Of a stretch of DNA of 64,000 nucleotides, positions 11,786-24,891 are shown in pieces (position 1 is the stretch's first letter; every line of letters starts with the position of its first letter). Location: assembly GCA_920105625.2 (NCBI GenBank), contig OV050033.1, positions 113,421,700-113,485,699 of the forward strand, written 5' to 3'. The notes under the pieces were generated by a model. That model did not search any database. It had not been told where the DNA came from and saw only the letters and a program-made list of their open reading frames with translations. The stretch comes from Clusia tigrina. Its lineage: Eukaryota; Arthropoda; Insecta; Diptera; Clusiidae. The position numbers and the translations under genes were made by a program.

Positions 11786-14700
11786 TCACAAGCATTTGTA
11801 TGTTGCAAACTTTGATAGGTATAGGATGCACCGTATAGAAGTTAGGGCCATTTGAAGTTTTATCAGTGTTTGATTTGGGTCTCAAGGGTAGCATAGCTTT
11901 GAGCGATAGCTTAAATTGACAAGAGGCTCGAGTACTTTATTGTTGCAAAATTTCAAGGTTTTATAATGCTCCAGTAAAAAGTTACAAGTATTTGCGTGTT
12001 GCAAACTTTGATAGGTGTAGGACGTACCGTATAGAAGTTGGGGCCATTTAAAGTTTTATCAGTGTTTGATTTGGCACTCAAGGGTAGCATAGCTTTGAGC
12101 GATAGCTTAAATTGACAAGAGGCTCGAGTACTTTATTGTTATAAAATTTCAAGGTTTTATGACGCTCCAGTAAAAAGTTACAGGCATTTGTATGTTGCAA
12201 ACTTTGATAGGTGTAGGACGTACCGTATAGAAGTTAGTGCCATTTGAAGATTTATCAGTGTTTGATTTGGGACTCAAGGGTAGCATAGCTTTGAGCGATA
12301 GCTTAAATTGACAAGAGGCTCGAGTACTTTATTGTTACAAAATTTCAAGGTTATATGATGCTAAAGTAAAAAGTTACAAGCATTTGAATGTCGCAAACTT
12401 TGATAGGTGTATGACGTACCGTATAGAAGTTAGGGCCATTTGAAGTTTTATCAGTGTTTGATTTGGGACTCAAGGGTAGCATAGCTTTGAGCGATAACCT
12501 AAATTGACAAGAGGCTCGAGTACTTTATTGTTGCAAAATTTCAAGGTTTTATGACGCCCCAGTAAAAAGTTGCAAGCATTTGTATGTTGCAAACTTTGAT
12601 GGGTGTAGGACGTACCATATAGAAGTTAGGGCCATTTGAAGTTTTATCAGTGTTTGATTTGGGTCTCAAGGGTAGCATAGCTTTGAGCGATAGCTTAAAT
12701 TGACAAGAGGCTCGAGTACTTTATTGTTGCAAAATTTCAAGGTTTTATGACGCTCCAGTTAAAAGTTACAAGCATTTGTATGTTGCAAACTTTGATAGGT
12801 GTATGACATACCGTATAGAAGTTAGGGCCATTTGAAGTTTTATCAGTGTTTGATTTGGGACTCAAGGGTAGCATAGCTTTGAGCGATAACTTAAATTGAA
12901 AAGAGGCTCGAGTACTTTATTGTTACAAAATTTCAAGGTTTGATGACGCTCCAGTAAAAAGTTACAAGTATTTGCGTGTTGCAAACTTTGATAGGTGGAG
13001 GACGTACCGTATAGAAGTTGGGGCCATTTAAAGTTTTATCAGTGTTTGATTTGGGACTCAAGGGTAGCATAGCTTTGAGCGATAGCTTAAATTGACAAGA
13101 GGCTCGAGTACTTTATTGTTACAAAATTTCAAGGTTTTATGACGCTCCAGTTAAAAGTTTCAAGCATTTGTATGTTGCAAACTTTGATAGGTGTATGACA
13201 TACCGTATAGAAGTTAGGGCCATTTGAAGTTTTATCAGTGTTTGATTTGGGACTCAAGGGTAGCATAGCTTTGAGCGATAACTTAAATTGACAAGAGGCT
13301 CGAGTACTGTATTGTTACAAAATTTCAAGGTTTTATGACGCTCCAGTAAAAAGTTACAGGCATTGGTATGTTGCAAACTTTGATAGGTGTAGGACGTACC
13401 GTATAGAAGTTAGGGCCATTTGAAGATTTATCAGTGTTTGATTTGGGACTCCAGGGTAGCATAGCTTTGAGCGATAGCTTAAATTGACAAGAGGCTCGAG
13501 TACTTTATTGTTACAAAATTTCAAGGTTATATGATGCTAAAGTAAAAAGTTACAAGCATTTGAATGTCGCAAACTTTGATAGGTGTATGACGTACCGTAT
13601 AGAAGTTAGGGCCATTTGAAGTTTTATCAGTGTTTGATTTGGGACTCAAGGGTAGCATAGCTTTGAGCGATAACCTAAATTGACAAGAGGCTCGAGTACT
13701 TTATTGTTACAAAATTTGAAGGTTTTATGACGCACCAGTAAAAAGTTACAAGCATTTGTATGTTGCAAACTTTGATAGGTGTAGGACGTACCGTATAGTA
13801 GTTAGGGCCATTTGAATTTTTATCAGTGTTTGATGTGGGACTCAAGGGTAGCATAGCTTTGAGCGATAGCTTAAATTGACAAGAGGCTCGAGTACTTTAT
13901 TGTTACAAAATTTCAAGGTTTTATGACGCTCCAGTAAAAAGTTGCAAGCATTTGTATGTTGCAAACTTTGATGGGTGTAGGACGTACCATATAGAAGTTA
14001 GGGCCATTTGAAGTTTTATCAGTGTTTGATTTGGGTCTCAAGGGTAGCATACCTTTGAGCGATAGCTTAAATTGACAAGAGGCTCGAGTACTTTATTGTT
14101 GCAAAATTTCAAGGTTTTATGACGCTCCAGTTAAAAGTTACAAGCATTTGTATGTTGCAAACTTTGATATTTGTATGACATACCGTATAGAAGTTAGGGC
14201 CATTTGAAGTTTTATCAGTGCTTGATTTCGGACTCAAGGGTAGCATAGCTTTGAGCGATAACTTAAATTGAAAAGAGGCTCGAGTACTTTATTGTTACAA
14301 AATTTCAAGGTTTTATGACGCTCCAGTAAAAAGTTACAAGTATTTGCGTGTTGCAAACTTTGATAGGTGTAGGACGTACCGTATAGAAGTTGGGGCCATT
14401 TAAAATTTTATCAGTGTTTGATTTGGGACTCAAGGGTAGCATAGCTTTGAGCGATAGCTTAAATTGACAAGAGGCTCGAGTACTTAATTGTTACAAAATT
14501 TCAAGGTTTTATGACGCTCCAGTTAAAAGTTACAAGCATTTGTATGTTGCAAACTTTGATAGGTGTATGACATACCGTATAGAAGTTAGGGCCATTTGAA
14601 GTTTTATCAGTGTTTGATTTGGGACTCAAGGGTAGCATAGCTTTGAGCGATAACCTAAATTGACAAGAGGCTCGAGTACTTTATTGTTACAAAATTTCAA

Positions 14701-17372
14701 GGTTTTATGACGCTCCAGTAAAAAGTTACAAGCATTTGTATGTTGCAAACTTTGATAGGTGTAGGACGTACCGTATAGAAGTTAGGGCCATTTGAATTTT
14801 TATCAGTGTTTGATGTGGGACTAAAGGGTAGCATAGCTTTGAGCGATAGCTTAAATTGACAAGAGGCTCGAGTACTTTATTGTTACAAAATTTCAAGGTT
14901 TTATGACGCTCCAGTAAAAAGTTGCAAGCATTTGTATGTTGCAAACTTTGATGGGTGTAGGACGTACCATATAGAAGTTAGGACCATTTGAAGTTTTATC
15001 AGTGTTTGATTTGGGTCTCAAGGGTAGCATAGCTTTGAACGATAGCTTAAATTGACAAAAGGCTCGAGTACTTTATTGTTATAAAATTTCAAGGTTTTAT
15101 GACGCTCCAGTTAAAAGTTACAAGCATTTGTATGTTGCAAACTTTGATAGGTGTATGACATACCGTATAGAAGTTAGGGCCATTTGAAGTTTTATCAGTG
15201 TTTGATTTGGGACTCAAGGGTAGCATAGCTTTGAGCGATAACTTAAATTGAAAAGAGGCTCGAGTACTTTATTGTTACAAAATTTCAAGGTTTTATGACG
15301 CTCCAGTAAAAAGTTACAAGCATTTGTGTGTTGCAAACTTTGATAGGTGTAGGACGTACCGTATAGAAGTTAGGGATATTTAAAGTTTTATCAGTGTTTG
15401 ATTTGGGACTCAAGGGTAGCATAGCTTTGAGCGATAGCTTAAATTGACAAGAGGCTCGAGTACTTTATTGTTACAAAATTTCAAGGTTTTATGACGCTCC
15501 AGTAAAAAGTTACAGGCATTTGTATGTTGCAAACTTTGATAGGTGTAGGACGTACAGTATAGAAGTTAGGGCCATTTGAAGTTTTATCAGTGTTTGATGT
15601 GGGACTCAAGGGTAGCATAGCTTTGAGTGATAGCTTAAATTGACAAGAGGCTCGAGTACTTTATTGTTACAAAATTTCAAGGTTTTATGACGCTCCAGTA
15701 AAAAGTTGCAAGCATTTGTATGTTGCAAACTTTGATCGGTGTAGGACGTACCGTATATAAGTTAGGGCCATTTGAAGATTTATCAGTGTTTGATTTGGGA
15801 CTCCAGGGTAGCATAGCTTTGAGCGATAGCTTAAATTGACAAGAGGCTCGAGTTCTTTATTGTTACAAAATTTCAAGGTTATATGATGCTCCAGTAAAAA
15901 GTTACAAGCATTTGTATGTTGCAAACTTTGATAGGTGTAGGACGTACCGTATAGAAGTTAGGGCCATTTGAAGATTTATCAGTGTTTGATTTGGGTCTCA
16001 AGGGTAGCATAGCTTTGAGCGATAGCTTAAATTGACAAGAGGCTCGAGTACTTTATTGTTGCAAAATTTCAAGGTTTTATGACGCTCCAGTTAAAAGATA
16101 CAAGCATTTGTATGTTGCAAACTTTGATAGGTGTATGACATACCGTATAGAAGTTAGGGCCATTTGAAGTTTTATCAGTGTTTGATTTGGGACTCAAGGG
16201 TAGCATAGCTTTGAGCGATAACTTAAATTGAAAAGAGGCTCGAGTACTTTATTGTTACAAAATTTCAAGGTTTTATAACGCTCCAGTAAAAAGTTACAAG
16301 CATTTGTGTGTTGCAAACTTTGATAGGTGTAGGACGTACCGTATAGAAGTTAGGGCCATTTGAATTTTTATCAGTGTTTGATGTGGGACTCAAGGGTAGC
16401 ATAGCTTTGAGCGATAGCTTAAATTGACAAGAGGCTCGAGTACTTTATTGTTACAAAATTTCAAGGTTTTATGACGCTCCAGTAAAAAGTTGCAAGCATT
16501 TGTATGTTGCAAACTTTGATGGGTGTAGGACGTACCATATAGAAGTTAGCGCCATTTGAAGTTTTATCAGTGTTTGATTTGGGTCTCAAGGGTAGCATAG
16601 CTTTGAGCGATAGCTTAAATTGACAAGAGGCTCGAGTACTTTATTGTTGCAAAATTTCAAGGTTTTATGACGCTCCAGTTAAAAGATACAAGCATTTGTA
16701 TGTTGCAAACTTTGATAGGTGTATGACATACCGTATAGAAGTTAGGGCCATTTGAAGTTTTATCAGTGTTTGATTTGGGACTCAAGGGTAGCATAGCTTT
16801 GAGCGATAACTTAAATTGAAAAGAGGCTCGAGTACTTTATTGTTACAAAATTTCAAGGTTTTATGACGCTCCAGTAAAAAGTTACAAGCATTTGTGTGTT
16901 GCAAACTTTGATAGGTGTAGGACGTACCGTATAGAAGTTAGGGCCATTTAAAGTTTTATCAGTGTTTGATTTGGGACTCAAGGGTAGCATATCTTTGAGC
17001 GATAGCTTAAATTGACAAGAGGCTCGAGTACTTTATTGTTACAAAATTACAAGGTTTTATGACGCTCCAGTAAAAAGTTACAAGCATTTGTGTGTTGCAA
17101 ACTTTGATAGGTGTAGGACGTACCGTATAGAAGTTAGGGCCATTTGAAGATTTATCAGTGTTTGATGTGGGACTCAAGGGTAGCATAGCTTTGAGTGATA
17201 GCTTAAATTGACAAGAGGCTCGAGTACTTTATTGTTACAAAATTTCAAGGTTTTATGACGCTCCAGTAAAAAGTTACAGGCATTTGTATGTTGCAAACTT
17301 TGATAGGTGTAGGACGTACCGTATAGAAGTTAGGGCCATTTGAAGATTTATCAGTGTTTGATTTGGGACTCC

Positions 17373-18156
17373 AGGGTAGCATAGCTTTGAGCGATAGCTT
17401 AAATTGACAAGAGGCTCGAGTACTTTATTGTTACAAAATTTCAAGGTTATATGACGCTCCAGTAAAAAGTTACAAGCATTTGTATGTTGCAAACTTTGAT
17501 AGGTGTAGGACGTACCGTATAGAAGTTAGGGCCATTTGAATTTTTATCAGTGTTTGATGTGGGACTAAAGGGTAGCATAGCTTTGAGCGATAGCTTAAAT
17601 TGACAAGAGGCTCGAGTACTTTATTGTTACAAAATTTCACGGTTTTATGACGCTCCAGTAAAAAGTTGCAAGCATTTGTATGTTGCAAACTTTGATGGGT
17701 GTAGGACGTACCATATAGAAGTTAGGACCATTTGAAGTTTTATCAGTGTTTGATTTGGGTCTCAAGGGTAGCATAGCTTTGAGCGATAGCTTAAATTGAC
17801 AAGAGGCTCGAGTACTTTATTGTTATAAAATTTCAAGGTTTTATGACGCTCCAGTTAAAAGTTACAAGCATTTGTATGTTGCAAACTTTGATAGGTGTAT
17901 GACATACCGTATAGAAGTTAGGGCCATTTGAAGTTTTATCAGTGTTTGATTTGGGACTCAAGGGTAGCATAGCTTTGAGCGATAACTTAAATTGAAAAGA
18001 GGCTCGAGTACTTTATTGTTACAAAATTTCAAGGTTTTATGACGCTCCAGTAAAAAGTTACAAGCATTTGTGTGTTGCAAACTTTGATAGGTGTAGGACG
18101 GACCGTATAGAAGTTAGGGCCATTTGAAGTTTTATCAGTGTTTGAATTGGGACTCA
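17373..18156 (+). repeat. 784-bp (4-monomer) tandem duplication, copy 1
   Basis: Four monomers are followed directly by a second copy at 18,157. Shared rare changes are TCACGGTTTT, GTTAGGACC, GGACTAAAGG, GACGGACCG (18,098 and 18,882) and GTTTGAATTGGG. I noticed no difference between the copies over the full 784 bp. The left limit is set by CCAGGG (17,371) against CAAGGG (18,155). Confidence 0.93.
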
Positions 18157-19015
18157 AGGGTAGCATAGCTTTGAGCGATAGCTTAAATTGACAAGAGGCT
18201 CGAGTACTTTATTGTTACAAAATTTCAAGGTTATATGACGCTCCAGTAAAAAGTTACAAGCATTTGTATGTTGCAAACTTTGATAGGTGTAGGACGTACC
18301 GTATAGAAGTTAGGGCCATTTGAATTTTTATCAGTGTTTGATGTGGGACTAAAGGGTAGCATAGCTTTGAGCGATAGCTTAAATTGACAAGAGGCTCGAG
18401 TACTTTATTGTTACAAAATTTCACGGTTTTATGACGCTCCAGTAAAAAGTTGCAAGCATTTGTATGTTGCAAACTTTGATGGGTGTAGGACGTACCATAT
18501 AGAAGTTAGGACCATTTGAAGTTTTATCAGTGTTTGATTTGGGTCTCAAGGGTAGCATAGCTTTGAGCGATAGCTTAAATTGACAAGAGGCTCGAGTACT
18601 TTATTGTTATAAAATTTCAAGGTTTTATGACGCTCCAGTTAAAAGTTACAAGCATTTGTATGTTGCAAACTTTGATAGGTGTATGACATACCGTATAGAA
18701 GTTAGGGCCATTTGAAGTTTTATCAGTGTTTGATTTGGGACTCAAGGGTAGCATAGCTTTGAGCGATAACTTAAATTGAAAAGAGGCTCGAGTACTTTAT
18801 TGTTACAAAATTTCAAGGTTTTATGACGCTCCAGTAAAAAGTTACAAGCATTTGTGTGTTGCAAACTTTGATAGGTGTAGGACGGACCGTATAGAAGTTA
18901 GGGCCATTTGAAGTTTTATCAGTGTTTGAATTGGGACTCAAGGGTAGCATAGCTTTGAGCGATAGCTTAAATTGACAAGAGGCTCGAGTACTTTATTGTT
19001 ACAAAATTTCAAGGT
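18157..19015 (+). repeat. 784-bp (4-monomer) tandem duplication, copy 2
   Basis: This copy directly abuts copy 1 and matches it to 19,015. There GGTTTTATGACG replaces the GGTTATATGACG seen at the start of copy 2. The match therefore runs about 75 bp past one unit length, as expected when the exchange point lies inside homologous monomers. Confidence 0.93.
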
Positions 19016-19908
19016 TTTATGACGCTCCAGTAAAAAGTTACAGGCATTTGTATGTTGCAAACTTTGATAGGTGTAGGACGTGCAGTATAGAAGTTAGGGC
19101 CATTTGAAGTTTTATCAGTGTTTGATGTGGGACTCAAGGGTAGCATAGCTTTGAGTGATAGCTTAAATTGACAAGAGGCTCGAGTACTTTATTGTTACAA
19201 AATTTCAAGGTTTTATGACGCTCCAGTAAAAAGTTGCAAGCATTTGTGTGTTGCAAACTTTGATAGGTGTAGGACATACCGTATAGAAGTTAGGGCCATA
19301 TGAAGATTTATCAGTGTTTGATTTGGGACTCCAGGGTAGCATAGCTTTGAGCGATAGCTTAAATTGACAAGAGGCTCGAGTTCTTTATTGTTACAAAATT
19401 TCAAGGTTATATGATGCTCCAGTAAAAAGTTACAAGCATTTGTATGTTGCAAACTTTGATAGGTGTAGGACGTACCGTATAGAAGTTAGGGCCATTTGAA
19501 TTTTTATCAGTGTTTGATGTACGACTCAAGGGAAGCATAGCTTTGAACGATAGCTTAAATTGACAAGAGGCTCGAGTACTTTATTGTTACAAAATTTCAA
19601 GGTTTTTGACGCTCCAGTAAAAAGTTACAAGCATTTGTATGTTGCAAACTTTGATAGGTGTAGGGCGTGCCGTATAGAAGTTAGGGCCATTTGAAGTTAT
19701 ATCAGTGTTTGATTTGGGACTCAAGGGTAGCATAGCTTTGAGCGATAGCGTAAATTGACAAGAGGCTCGAGTACTTTATTGTTACAAAATTTCAAGGTTA
19801 TATGATGCTAAAGTAAAAAGTTACAAGCATTTGAATGTCGCAAACTTTGATAGGTGTATGACGTACCGTATAGAAGTTAGGGCCATTTGAAGTTTTATCA
19901 GTCTTTGA
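19016..19908 (+). repeat. Duplicated block, copy 1 (partner 24,892-25,786)
   Basis: About 4.5 monomers recur 5,878 bp downstream, 30 units minus 2 bp. Shared rare markers are CATATGAAG, ACGACTCAAGGGAAGC, a one-base deletion giving GGTTTTTGACG (19,601/25,480), GGGCGTGCCG and GATAGCGTAAA (19,744/25,622). The partner is not adjacent. The 1,763-bp tandem duplication lies in the intervening DNA. Confidence 0.88.
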
Positions 19909-20183
19909 TTTGGGACTCAAGGGTAGCATAGCTTTGAGCGATAACCTAAATTGACAAGAGGCTCGAGTACTTTATTGTTACAAAATTTCAAGGTTTTATG
20001 ACGCTCCAGTAAAAAGTTACAAGCATTTGTATGTTGCAAACTTTGATAGGTGTAGGACGTACCGTATAGAAGTTAGGGCCATTTGAATTTTTATCAGTGT
20101 TTGATGTGGGACTCAAGGGTAGCATAGCTTTGAGCGATAGCTTAAATTGACAAGAGGCTCGAGTACTTTATTGTTACAAAATT

Positions 20184-21312
20184 TCAAGGTTTTATGACGC
20201 TCCAGTAAAAAGTTGCAAGCATTTGTATGTTGCAAACTTTGATGGGTGTAGGACGTACCATATAGAAGTTAGCGCCATTTGAAGTTGTATCAGTGTTTGA
20301 TTTGGGTCTCAAGGGTAGCATAGCTTTTGAGCGATAGCTTAAATTGACAAGAGGCTCGAGTACATTATTGTTGCAAAATTTCAAGGTTTTATGACGCTCC
20401 AGTTAAAAGATACAAGCATTTGTATGTTGCAAACTTTGATAGGTGTATGACATACCGTATAGAAGTTAGGGCCATTTGAAGTTTTATCAGTGTTTGATTT
20501 GGGACTCAAGGGTAGCATAGCTTTGAGCGATAACTTAAATTGAAAAGAGGCTCGAGTACTTTATTGTTACAAAATTTCAAGGTTTTATGACGCTCCAGTA
20601 AAAAGTTACAAGCATTTGTGTGTTGCAAACTTTGATAGGTGTAGGACGTACCGTATAGAAGTTAGGGCCATTTGAATTTTTATCAGTGTTTGATGTGGGA
20701 CTCAAGGGTAGCATAGCTTTGAGCGATAGCTTAAATTGACAGGAGGCTCGAGTACTTTATTGTTGCAAAATTTCAAGGTTTTATGACGCTCCAGTTAAAA
20801 GATACAAGCATTTGTATGTTGCAAACTTTGATAGGTGTATGACATACCGTATAGAAGTTAGGGCCATTTGAAGTTTTATCAGTGTTTGATTTGGGACTCA
20901 AGCGTAGCATAGCTTTGAGGGATAACTTAAATTGAAAAGAGGCTCGAGTACTTTATTGTTACAAAATTTCAAGGTTTTATGACGCTCCAGTAAAAAGTTA
21001 CAAGCATTTGTGTGTTGCAAACTTTGATAGGTGTAGGACGTACCGTATAGAAGTTAGGGCCATTTAAAGTTTTATCAGTGTTTGATTTGGGACTCAAGGG
21101 TAGCATAGCTTTGAGCGATAGCTTAAATTGACAAGAGGCTCGAGTACTTTATTGTTACAAAATTACAAGGTTTTATGACGCTCCAGTAAAAAGTTACAAG
21201 CATTTGTGTGTTGCAAACTTTGATAGGTTTAGGACGTACCGTATAGAAGTTAGGGCCATTTGAAGATTTATCAGTGTTTGATGTGGGACTCAAGGGTAGC
21301 ATAGCTTTGAGT
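20184..21312 (+). repeat. Monomers linking two duplication blocks
   Basis: About six ordinary monomers with AGATACAAGC, GTTAGCGCC and TTGAAAAG variants. One unit carries a one-base insertion, GCTTTTGAG at about 20,326, which is the only such change I saw in the window. No gene or regulatory signal is visible. Confidence 0.7.
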
Positions 21313-23075
21313 GATAGCTTAAATTGACAAGAGGCTCGAGTACTTTATTGTTACAAAATTTCAAGGTTTTATGACGCTCCAGTAAAAAGTTGCAAGCATT
21401 TGTGTGTTGCAAACTTTGATAGGTGTAGGACATACCGTATAGAAGTTAGGGCCATTTGAAGATTTATCAGTGTTTGATTTGGGACTCCAGGATAGCATAG
21501 CTTTGAGCGATAGCTTAAATTGACAAGAGGCTCGAGTACTTTATTGTTACAAAATTTCAAGGTTATATGATGCTCCAGTAAAAAGTTACAAGCATTTGTA
21601 TGTTGCAAACTTTGATAGGTGTATGACGTGCCGTATAGAAGTTAGGGCCATTTGAAGTTATATCAGAGTTTGATTTGGGACTCAAGGGTAGCATAGCTTT
21701 GAGCGATAACCTAAATTGACAAGAGGCTCGAGTACTTTATTGTTACAAAATTTCAAGGTTTTATGACGCTCCAGTAAAAAGTTACAAGCATTTGTATGTT
21801 GCAAACTTTGATAGGTGTAGGACGTACCGTATAGAAGTTAGGGCCATTTGAATTTTTATCAGTGTTTGATGTACGACTCAAGGGTAGCATAGCTTTGAAC
21901 GATAGCTTAAATTGACAAGAGGCTCGAGTACTTTATTGTTACAAAATTTCAAGGTTTTATGACGCTCCAGTAAAAAGTTACAAGCATTTGTATGTTGCAA
22001 ACTTTGATAGGTGTAGGACGTACCGTATAGAAGTTAGGGCCATTTGAATTTTTATCAGTGTTTGATGTACGACTCAAGGGTAGCATAGCTTTGAACGATA
22101 GCTTAAATTGACAAGGGGCTCGAGTACTTTATTGTTACAAAATTTCAAGGTTTTTGACGCTCCAGTAAAAAGTTACAAGCATTTGTATGTTGCAAACTTT
22201 GATAGGTGTAGGACGTACCGTATAGAAGTTAGGGCCATTTGAAGATTTATCAGTGTTTGATTTGGGACTCAAGGGTAGCATAGCTTTGAGCGATAGTTTA
22301 AATTGACATTAGGCTCGAGTACTTTATTGTTCCAAAATTTCAAGGTTTTATGACGCTCTAGTAAAAACTTGCAAGCATTTGTATGTTGCAGACTTTGATA
22401 GGTGTAGGACGTACCGTATAGAAGTTAGGGCCATTTGAAGCTTTATCAGTGTTTGATGTGGGACTAAAGGGTAGCATAGCTTTGAGCGATAGCTTAAATT
22501 GACAAGAGGCTCGAGTACTTTATTGTTACAAAATTTCAAGGTTTTATGACGCTCCAGTAAAAAGTTGCAAGCATTTGTATGTTGCAAACTTTGATGGGTG
22601 TAGGACGTACCATATAGAAGTTAGGACCATTTGAAGTTTTATCAGTGTTTGATTTGGGTCTCAAGGGTAGCATAGCTTTGAGCGATAGCTTAAATTGACA
22701 AGAGGCTCGAGTACTTTATTGTTATAAAATTTCAAGGTTTTATGACGCTCCAGTTAAAAGTTACAAGCATTTGTATGTTGCAAACTTTGATAGGTGTATG
22801 ACATACCGTATAGAAGTTAGGGCCATTTGAAGTTTTATCAGTGTTTGATTTGGGACTCAAGGGTAGCATAGCTTTGAGCGATAACTTAAATTGAAAAGAG
22901 GCTCGAGCACTTTATTGTTACAAAATTTCAAGGTTTTATGACGCTCCAGTAAAAAGTTACAAGCATTTGTGTGTTGCAAACTTTGATAGGTGTAGGACGT
23001 ACCGTATAGAAGTTAGGGCCATTTAAAGTTTTATCAGTGTTTGATTTGGGACTCAAGGGTAGCATAGCTTTGAGC
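21313..23075 (+). repeat. 1,763-bp (9-monomer) tandem duplication, copy 1
   Basis: Nine monomers, one shortened by a base at GGTTTTTGACG (22,151), are repeated directly downstream. Shared rare markers are CCAGGATAGC (21,487/23,250), ATCAGAGTTTG, GATGTACGACTC in two consecutive units, GACATTAGGCTC, CTCTAGTAAAAACTTGC and CTCGAGCAC (22,902/24,665). Over more than 1.7 kb I noticed only one difference: GGGACTAAAG here against GGGATTAAAG in copy 2. Confidence 0.94.
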
Positions 23076-24890
23076 GATAGCTTAAATTGACAAGAGGCTC
23101 GAGTACTTTATTGTTACAAAATTTCAAGGTTTTATGACGCTCCAGTAAAAAGTTGCAAGCATTTGTGTGTTGCAAACTTTGATAGGTGTAGGACATACCG
23201 TATAGAAGTTAGGGCCATTTGAAGATTTATCAGTGTTTGATTTGGGACTCCAGGATAGCATAGCTTTGAGCGATAGCTTAAATTGACAAGAGGCTCGAGT
23301 ACTTTATTGTTACAAAATTTCAAGGTTATATGATGCTCCAGTAAAAAGTTACAAGCATTTGTATGTTGCAAACTTTGATAGGTGTATGACGTGCCGTATA
23401 GAAGTTAGGGCCATTTGAAGTTATATCAGAGTTTGATTTGGGACTCAAGGGTAGCATAGCTTTGAGCGATAACCTAAATTGACAAGAGGCTCGAGTACTT
23501 TATTGTTACAAAATTTCAAGGTTTTATGACGCTCCAGTAAAAAGTTACAAGCATTTGTATGTTGCAAACTTTGATAGGTGTAGGACGTACCGTATAGAAG
23601 TTAGGGCCATTTGAATTTTTATCAGTGTTTGATGTACGACTCAAGGGTAGCATAGCTTTGAACGATAGCTTAAATTGACAAGAGGCTCGAGTACTTTATT
23701 GTTACAAAATTTCAAGGTTTTATGACGCTCCAGTAAAAAGTTACAAGCATTTGTATGTTGCAAACTTTGATAGGTGTAGGACGTACCGTATAGAAGTTAG
23801 GGCCATTTGAATTTTTATCAGTGTTTGATGTACGACTCAAGGGTAGCATAGCTTTGAACGATAGCTTAAATTGACAAGGGGCTCGAGTACTTTATTGTTA
23901 CAAAATTTCAAGGTTTTTGACGCTCCAGTAAAAAGTTACAAGCATTTGTATGTTGCAAACTTTGATAGGTGTAGGACGTACCGTATAGAAGTTAGGGCCA
24001 TTTGAAGATTTATCAGTGTTTGATTTGGGACTCAAGGGTAGCATAGCTTTGAGCGATAGTTTAAATTGACATTAGGCTCGAGTACTTTATTGTTCCAAAA
24101 TTTCAAGGTTTTATGACGCTCTAGTAAAAACTTGCAAGCATTTGTATGTTGCAGACTTTGATAGGTGTAGGACGTACCGTATAGAAGTTAGGGCCATTTG
24201 AAGCTTTATCAGTGTTTGATGTGGGATTAAAGGGTAGCATAGCTTTGAGCGATAGCTTAAATTGACAAGAGGCTCGAGTACTTTATTGTTACAAAATTTC
24301 AAGGTTTTATGACGCTCCAGTAAAAAGTTGCAAGCATTTGTATGTTGCAAACTTTGATGGGTGTAGGACGTACCATATAGAAGTTAGGACCATTTGAAGT
24401 TTTATCAGTGTTTGATTTGGGTCTCAAGGGTAGCATAGCTTTGAGCGATAGCTTAAATTGACAAGAGGCTCGAGTACTTTATTGTTATAAAATTTCAAGG
24501 TTTTATGACGCTCCAGTTAAAAGTTACAAGCATTTGTATGTTGCAAACTTTGATAGGTGTATGACATACCGTATAGAAGTTAGGGCCATTTGAAGTTTTA
24601 TCAGTGTTTGATTTGGGACTCAAGGGTAGCATAGCTTTGAGCGATAACTTAAATTGAAAAGAGGCTCGAGCACTTTATTGTTACAAAATTTCAAGGTTTT
24701 ATGACGCTCCAGTAAAAAGTTACAAGCATTTGTGTGTTGCAAACTTTGATAGGTGTAGGACGTACCGTATAGAAGTTAGGGCCATTTAAAGTTTTATCAG
24801 TGTTTGATTTGGGACTCAAGGGTAGCATAGCTTTGAGCGATAGCTTAAATTGACAAGAGGCTCGAGTACTTTATTGTTACAAAATTTCAA
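23076..24890 (+). repeat. 1,763-bp (9-monomer) tandem duplication, copy 2
   Basis: This copy abuts copy 1. The left limit is set by GAGTGATAG (21,312) against GAGCGATAG (23,075). The match runs about 50 bp into a tenth monomer and stops at 24,891. Near-identity marks it as one of the youngest rearrangements in the window. A third, partial relative of its GACATTAGG part lies at about 26,810-27,150. Confidence 0.94.
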
Positions 24891-24891
24891 T

